From JALZAQ01 sp038253885 (GTDB taxonomy: Bacteria > Gemmatimonadota > Gemmatimonadetes > Gemmatimonadales > Gemmatimonadaceae), in the NCBI GenBank assembly GCA_038253885.1, contig JBBSGP010000030.1:1-37145 (forward strand): 37,145 bases of DNA. Direction: 5' to 3'. Shown in pieces: positions 33,816 to 37,145 of the stretch. The position numbers and the translations under genes were made by a program. The notes under the pieces were generated by a model. That model worked only from the letters and a program-made list of their open reading frames with translations, was not told where the DNA came from and did not search any database. Position 1 is the first letter of the stretch. Every line of letters begins with the position of its first letter.

Positions 33816-33980
33816 TCAGACGCCGGCGTATTTCGACGGGAGTCGAACTGCCAGCCGCTTCCGCCCCTTCTTACGTCTCCTGCTCAGAACTGCCCGACCC
33901 CAACGATCTGCCATCCGTGTCCGAAAACCATGAGTCCGGATCCGGCGCTTATTACGTGGTCGGTAAGTAGGCTTACCCAT
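33816..33980 (-). CDS. rpmH: 50S ribosomal protein L34
   Basis: A 54-residue basic protein with the L34 signature: KPTYRPRNKRRIRTHGFRTRM, then VLSRRRKKGRKRLAV. It has about ten extra C-terminal residues compared with most L34 proteins. Start ATG 33980 follows GGAG with 7-base spacing. It opens the operon rpmH, rnpA, yidD, yidC, MBL, mnmE. Confidence 0.97.
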   Translation of the reverse strand: MGKPTYRPRNKRRIRTHGFRTRMADRWGRAVLSRRRKKGRKRLAVRLPSKYAGV

Positions 33981-34027
33981 GATGCTGCTCCAGAACGATT
34001 GAGCAAACTGGTTAGTGATGAGTGCTA

Positions 34028-34056
34028 AAGGTAAATCCACTCAAGAGATAGGTCAA
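34028..34056 (-). promoter_or_regulatory. Probable sigma-70 promoter of the rpmH operon
   Basis: Minus strand: -35 TTGACC (34056-34051), 17-base spacer, -10 TACCTT (34033-34028). The transcript would start near 34021, about 40 bases before the rpmH ATG. Confidence 0.55.
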
Positions 34057-34137
34057 CGCACGATTTTGGCTAATAGCAGTATCCGAGTGAATTAATCCTG
34101 TTCAATCCGGGAGGGGTCTGGTGCAACAATAGGTGGT

Positions 34138-34167
34138 TTGACTTTTCCACATTTCACGCCATACGTT
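34138..34167 (+). promoter_or_regulatory. Possible dnaA promoter overlapping a DnaA box
   Basis: A -35 TTGACT (34138-34143), about 17-18 bases spacer, and a weak -10 (TACGTT, 34162-34167). The DnaA box TTTTCCACA (34143-34151) lies in the spacer, which would let DnaA block its own promoter. Confidence 0.4.
34143..34151 (+). promoter_or_regulatory. DnaA box upstream of dnaA
   Basis: TTTTCCACA, one mismatch from the consensus TTATCCACA. It overlaps the proposed dnaA promoter. Confidence 0.7.
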
Positions 34168-34189
34168 GTGCCTGCCGCTACAAGACAAG

Positions 34190-34198
34190 TTTTCCACA
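34190..34198 (+). promoter_or_regulatory. Second DnaA box upstream of dnaA
   Basis: TTTTCCACA again, in the same orientation, 47 bases after the first and 12 bases before the dnaA ATG, probably within the 5' leader. Confidence 0.7.
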
Positions 34199-34210
34199 CA
34201 CGTTCGTGAC

Positions 34211-35602
34211 ATGTCACTTACCGCTCAAGAAATATGGTCCCGCCTTCTTGAACGAGCACGTCAGGAGCTTCCAGAGCAGACATTTCGTACATGGCTGGAG
34301 CCAACTGAAGCTCTGACCGTCAACGATGATACCCTGACAGTCGGGGCCCCTGATCGCTTTGCAGCCGAATGGAATGACTCAAAGCACGCTCAACTACTGG
34401 CTAGCTTCGCACCGGTGGCGTTGGGATATCCTATCTCGATTGTTTTCAAGGTCAATGAAGAAAGGAAACACCGACCCCAGATGGATTTTTTCGTCGCACC
34501 TCCACCAAACCGCCAGGAAACTAAGGAAGACCGCCCTGCTGGTTTATCCCAGCTGAGTACCCGATACACCTTCCAAAACTTCGTCATCGGGCGATCTAAC
34601 GAATTGGCAGCCGCTGCAGCTCAAGCCGTCGCCGCCGCACCTGGTCGAGTATACAATCCTCTCTTTCTATATGGCGACACAGGCTTGGGGAAAACACATC
34701 TCATGCAGGCGGTCGCACATGAGATCCTCTCGAGAACCGAAAAGATTCGCATCTGTTTTGTTGGTACAGAGCAGTTCACCAACGATCTCGTTACCTCTAT
34801 CCAGACTCGCACAACGCAGAACTTTCGCCGCCGGTATCGGGAAACCGACCTCCTCCTAGTTGATGATGTCCACTTCCTCAAGGGAAAGGAGGCCACCCAG
34901 GAAGAGTTTTTTCATACTTTCAATGCCCTTTACGAAGCTGGTCGGCAGATCATCCTCACCAGCGACAGACCCCCATCAGAGATCCCCGGTTTAGAGGCTC
35001 GACTCGTCAGTCGCTTCCAGTGGGGAATGGTCGCGGATATTGAACTCCCCGACCTAGAGCACCGCATTGCAATCCTCCAAAATAAGGCCCGGTTGGACCA
35101 TCTCGAGCTGACGATTCCTGAGAATGTTATTCATTTTATCGCCGAACATGTCCGCTCGAGTATTCGCGAGCTTGAAGGCTCAATTATCAGGCTTCTTGCC
35201 TACGCCTCCCTCAAGCATCATGAGGTAACCCTCGAACTTGCTAAGGAGGCGTTACGAGATAAGGTGCGTGGCGATACTACACAGTCCTCCGACAGCAGTC
35301 ACAGTATCCTGAGCATTGATACGATACAACAAGCTGTGGCAAAAGAGTTTGGCGTGACTGTCGAGGGGTTACGCTCCAAGACAAGGACAAAGCACCTAAC
35401 CGTTCCGAGACAGGCTGCAATGTCGCTGATCAGAGAACTCCTGGGCCTTCAGCTCGTCGAGATCGGTGCAGCATTCGGGGGACGAGACCATTCCACCGTC
35501 ATTCATAGCCTCGAGAGAGTCGAGTCCACTCGGGCAAGAGACGGTCACTTTCAACACCGTATGGAACAACTTCGCGAGCATCTCCTCACCCTACGTCCTT
35601 GA
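34211..35602 (+). CDS. dnaA: Chromosomal replication initiator DnaA
   Basis: A 463-residue AAA+ initiator. Domain I is at about 1-85 (EIWSRLLERARQELPEQTFRTWLEP), followed by a short linker. Domain III has Walker A GDTGLGKTH (about 155-163), Walker B LLLVDDVHF and the arginine-finger region GLEARLVSRFQWG. Domain IV has the DNA-binding signature GGRDHSTVIHS. Start ATG 34211 (MSLTAQEIW) matches the family; an in-frame start 45 bases upstream overlaps the second DnaA box. No strong ribosome site is present. A terminator follows the gene. Confidence 0.98.
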   Translation: MSLTAQEIWSRLLERARQELPEQTFRTWLEPTEALTVNDDTLTVGAPDRFAAEWNDSKHAQLLASFAPVALGYPISIVFKVNEERKHRPQMDFFVAPPPNRQETKEDRPAGLSQLSTRYTFQNFVIGRSNELAAAAAQAVAAAPGRVYNPLFLYGDTGLGKTHLMQAVAHEILSRTEKIRICFVGTEQFTNDLVTSIQTRTTQNFRRRYRETDLLLVDDVHFLKGKEATQEEFFHTFNALYEAGRQIILTSDRPPSEIPGLEARLVSRFQWGMVADIELPDLEHRIAILQNKARLDHLELTIPENVIHFIAEHVRSSIRELEGSIIRLLAYASLKHHEVTLELAKEALRDKVRGDTTQSSDSSHSILSIDTIQQAVAKEFGVTVEGLRSKTRTKHLTVPRQAAMSLIRELLGLQLVEIGAAFGGRDHSTVIHSLERVESTRARDGHFQHRMEQLREHLLTLRP

Positions 35603-35612
35603 ACTCGTGTAC

Positions 35613-35639
35613 ACATCGCCCCGATGTCATTCCTTTTTT
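35613..35639 (+). terminator. Rho-independent terminator after dnaA
   Basis: Stem ACATCG/CGATGT (35613-35618 with 35622-35627), 3-base loop, then a T-rich tail ending in six T (35634-35639). Short stem but well placed, 10 bases after the dnaA stop. Confidence 0.65.
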
Positions 35640-35726
35640 CTTACCCACATACTCTGTCTGTCTATCCCATCCAGATCACATTAGGTAGTATGAGGGAACC
35701 ATTGCACGTGTAAGAACTTGAGCGAC

Positions 35727-35793
35727 TTATCCACAACCAGCTATCCCCTACTACTACTACTAGAGTTACTCTTTAATAGATAGTAATAGCAGC
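35727..35793. other. Core of oriC: DnaA box, CTA repeats and AT-rich stretch
   Basis: Between dnaA and dnaN. A consensus DnaA box TTATCCACA (35727-35735) is followed by a C-rich gap and then five perfect CTA repeats (35748-35762), the DnaA-trio pattern used for strand opening. An AT-rich stretch (35763-35793) follows. Gene orientation switches from minus (rpmH side) to plus (dnaA, dnaN) around this region, fitting a bidirectional origin. Confidence 0.75.
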
Positions 35794-35828
35794 TCTCCTC
35801 CCAGGAAGCCCTTACCCGAGGACCTGGA

Positions 35829-36941
35829 ATGCGATTCAGTATTGCGCGTGAGAAGCTACAGGAAGGTTTGACTGCAGTCGCAGCAAGTGTTCCTGCCAAG
35901 ACCACCCTCCCAGTTCTCGCAAATCTGCTCCTGGAGACTACTGAGAGGGGGATCCGGCTGTCAGGGACTGATCTGGATATGGCGGTCAGCACAGAAGTCG
36001 TTGCTGATGTCGAGCAGCATGGTGCCGTGACAATCCCTGCAAAAAAACTTGCCGAGATTGTGCGTGAGCTTCCGAGTGCTCCGGTGAAGATAAGTGCCGC
36101 AGGGGAGCATAAAATTACGATCGAGTGTAGCCGGTCTCGCTTCCGTCTTCATGGCCTGCCGCGTGATGAGTTCCCGAGTTTTCCGTCTGTCAAATTCGCT
36201 GAAAGTTGGCGGATCCGCTCTGGTGAGGTGCAGAAGCTTATCTCCCACACAGCCTTCGCTGCATCCACAGAGGAGAGTCGGCCCATCCTGAATGGTGTTC
36301 TATGGGAACTCCGGCCAGATCGGATGCGGATGGTGGCGACGAATGGACACCGACTAGCAAAGATGGAAGTCGCTGTGAGTGCATCAGCAGCTCCAGCTGG
36401 TGATCTCATCGTCCCGCCGAAGGCCCTCGAGCAGATTCGGCGGCTGTTTCCAGCAGAGGAGGAGCTGGAGATTGCGCGGGGTGAGAACCACCTAGGATTC
36501 CGTTCTCCATTTACGGCAGTATTCACGCGGTTGATCGAGGGACCGTATCCGAATTATGAGCAGGTGATTCCAAAAGACAACGATCGGATTGCTCTGGCAG
36601 ACAAGAATGCCCTCTTTCAAGCTCTCAAGCGTATGTCGGTTATCGCGTCAGACCAGACTCATCGAATCAGGATGTCGTTCAACGCTGGAATGTTGAAGCT
36701 GAGCGTGCAGACACCAGATCTGGGTGAGGCACAGGATGAGCTTCCGATCAGTTTCGAAGGGGATCAGCTCGATATTGGATTCAATGCTACCTATTTACTG
36801 GAGATTCTTCGTTACATGCCGAGTGACGAGATACGTCTGACATTCAAGGCGCCAGAAAGAGCTGCCACGATAGAACCATCAGGCTGGAACGACTCAGCAA
36901 GCTTTATGTGTCTGGTGATGCCACTCCGGCTTGTCGATTGA
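35829..36941 (+). CDS. dnaN: DNA polymerase III beta subunit (sliding clamp)
   Basis: A 370-residue ring-forming clamp. It opens MRFSIAREKLQEGLTAVAASVPAKTTLPVL and contains LSGTDLDMAVST, EFPSFP, ESRPILNGVLWEL, ATNGHRLAKME, GPYPNYEQVIP and the C-terminal VMPLR. Start ATG 35829 follows GAGG with 7-base spacing. It lies directly after oriC. No recF or gyrB follows within the window. Confidence 0.98.
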   Translation: MRFSIAREKLQEGLTAVAASVPAKTTLPVLANLLLETTERGIRLSGTDLDMAVSTEVVADVEQHGAVTIPAKKLAEIVRELPSAPVKISAAGEHKITIECSRSRFRLHGLPRDEFPSFPSVKFAESWRIRSGEVQKLISHTAFAASTEESRPILNGVLWELRPDRMRMVATNGHRLAKMEVAVSASAAPAGDLIVPPKALEQIRRLFPAEEELEIARGENHLGFRSPFTAVFTRLIEGPYPNYEQVIPKDNDRIALADKNALFQALKRMSVIASDQTHRIRMSFNAGMLKLSVQTPDLGEAQDELPISFEGDQLDIGFNATYLLEILRYMPSDEIRLTFKAPERAATIEPSGWNDSASFMCLVMPLRLVD

Positions 36942-36995
36942 GACAAAGATGGTGTTTGGGGCCAGGGATTTAAGCTGGCTCAAAAGGGGGGGACT

Positions 36996-37019
36996 CCTCG
37001 GGATGGGTGTGTCCCGGGG
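36996..37019 (+). terminator. Hairpin after dnaN, possible terminator
   Basis: Stem CCTCGGGA with TCCCGGGG (36996-37003 with 37012-37019, one G-T pair), 8-base loop. It lies 54 bases after dnaN, but no T-run follows, so its role as a terminator is uncertain. Confidence 0.35.
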
Positions 37020-37056
37020 TTAGTTGATATTCAGGTGGTAGCCTCGGGAGATTGAC

Positions 37057-37145
37057 TCACGCCGCTGCGGTTGTCGATGGGGTGATCTTCTCGGACAGGG
37101 CGCGTTCCAGCAAGGGCAAGTGAGTGCAGCCCTTCACGCGTCGGA
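37057..37145 (-). pseudogene. Edge fragment resembling the MurI GCTHxPLL motif
   Basis: On the minus strand, entering from the right edge, a frame reads ...VKGCTHLPLLERALSEKITPSTTAAA then stop (37057). GCTHxPLL is the hallmark motif of glutamate racemase, where the Cys is catalytic. In MurI about 70 more residues follow; here only about 20 do, and an IDN-like segment in another frame hints at a frameshift. It may be a truncated gene or chance. Confidence 0.3.

Overview
This is a high-GC bacterial chromosome segment that runs into the replication origin at its right end. From about 28 kb the order is mnmE, MBL hydrolase, yidC, yidD, rnpA, rpmH (all minus strand), then dnaA and dnaN (plus strand), the classic origin neighbourhood. 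The mixture of many secreted peptidases (M16 pairs, M28, HExxH proteins), DUF4097, short lipoproteins, a TonB-domain lipoprotein and GTG starts with 4-bp overlaps resembles Gemmatimonadota. That assignment is an inference from gene content; no rRNA gene is present to confirm it. GC looks lower near the origin (about 55% in one line counted) than at 10-20 kb (about 68%).

Layout. 1-652: no convincing gene. 653-725: tRNA-Phe (minus). 0.9-3.2 kb: a HExxH exported protein and two lipoproteins. 3.2-9.0 kb (minus): ddl, a QueE-like protein without iron-sulfur cysteines, rhomboid protease, queF, M28 peptidase and a DUF4097 protein. 9.1-11 kb (plus): TonB-domain lipoprotein overlapping cystathionine beta-synthase. 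11-18.4 kb (minus): holA, SPOR protein, mutS, M16 active and M16 inactive, five genes chained by 4-bp overlaps or a 1-bp gap. 18.5-19.9 kb: ECF sigma factor, an intervening terminator, then a zinc-finger anti-sigma factor. 20.2-23.5 kb: a second M16 active/inactive pair and a Nudix hydrolase. 23.6-24.6 kb (plus): a pterin pair (PTPS-III-type synthase and pterin carbinolamine dehydratase) behind a good sigma-70 promoter. 24.6-27.5 kb (minus): a small DUF4177-like protein with a beta-CASP nuclease, then TetR regulator and YdcF-family protein. 27.5-29.3 kb (plus): upp and a DUF2268-type metalloprotease. 29.3-34 kb: the origin-proximal minus operon. 34-37 kb: dnaA, oriC, dnaN, and at the right edge a fragment resembling glutamate racemase.

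The most unusual items are: (1) a QueE-family protein in which the three cluster cysteines are Glu, Ala and Tyr at exact spacing, lying between ddl and queF; (2) a COG0720 protein with the ExxHGH signature of PTPS-III, which can replace FolB in folate synthesis, next to a pterin dehydratase; (3) QueF with a 14-residue insertion between its catalytic Cys and Asp; (4) an oriC with a DnaA box followed by five perfect CTA repeats (DnaA-trios); (5) rnpA, whose conserved N-terminus has no ordinary start codon. Nothing in the window looks like a complete defence or mobile system.
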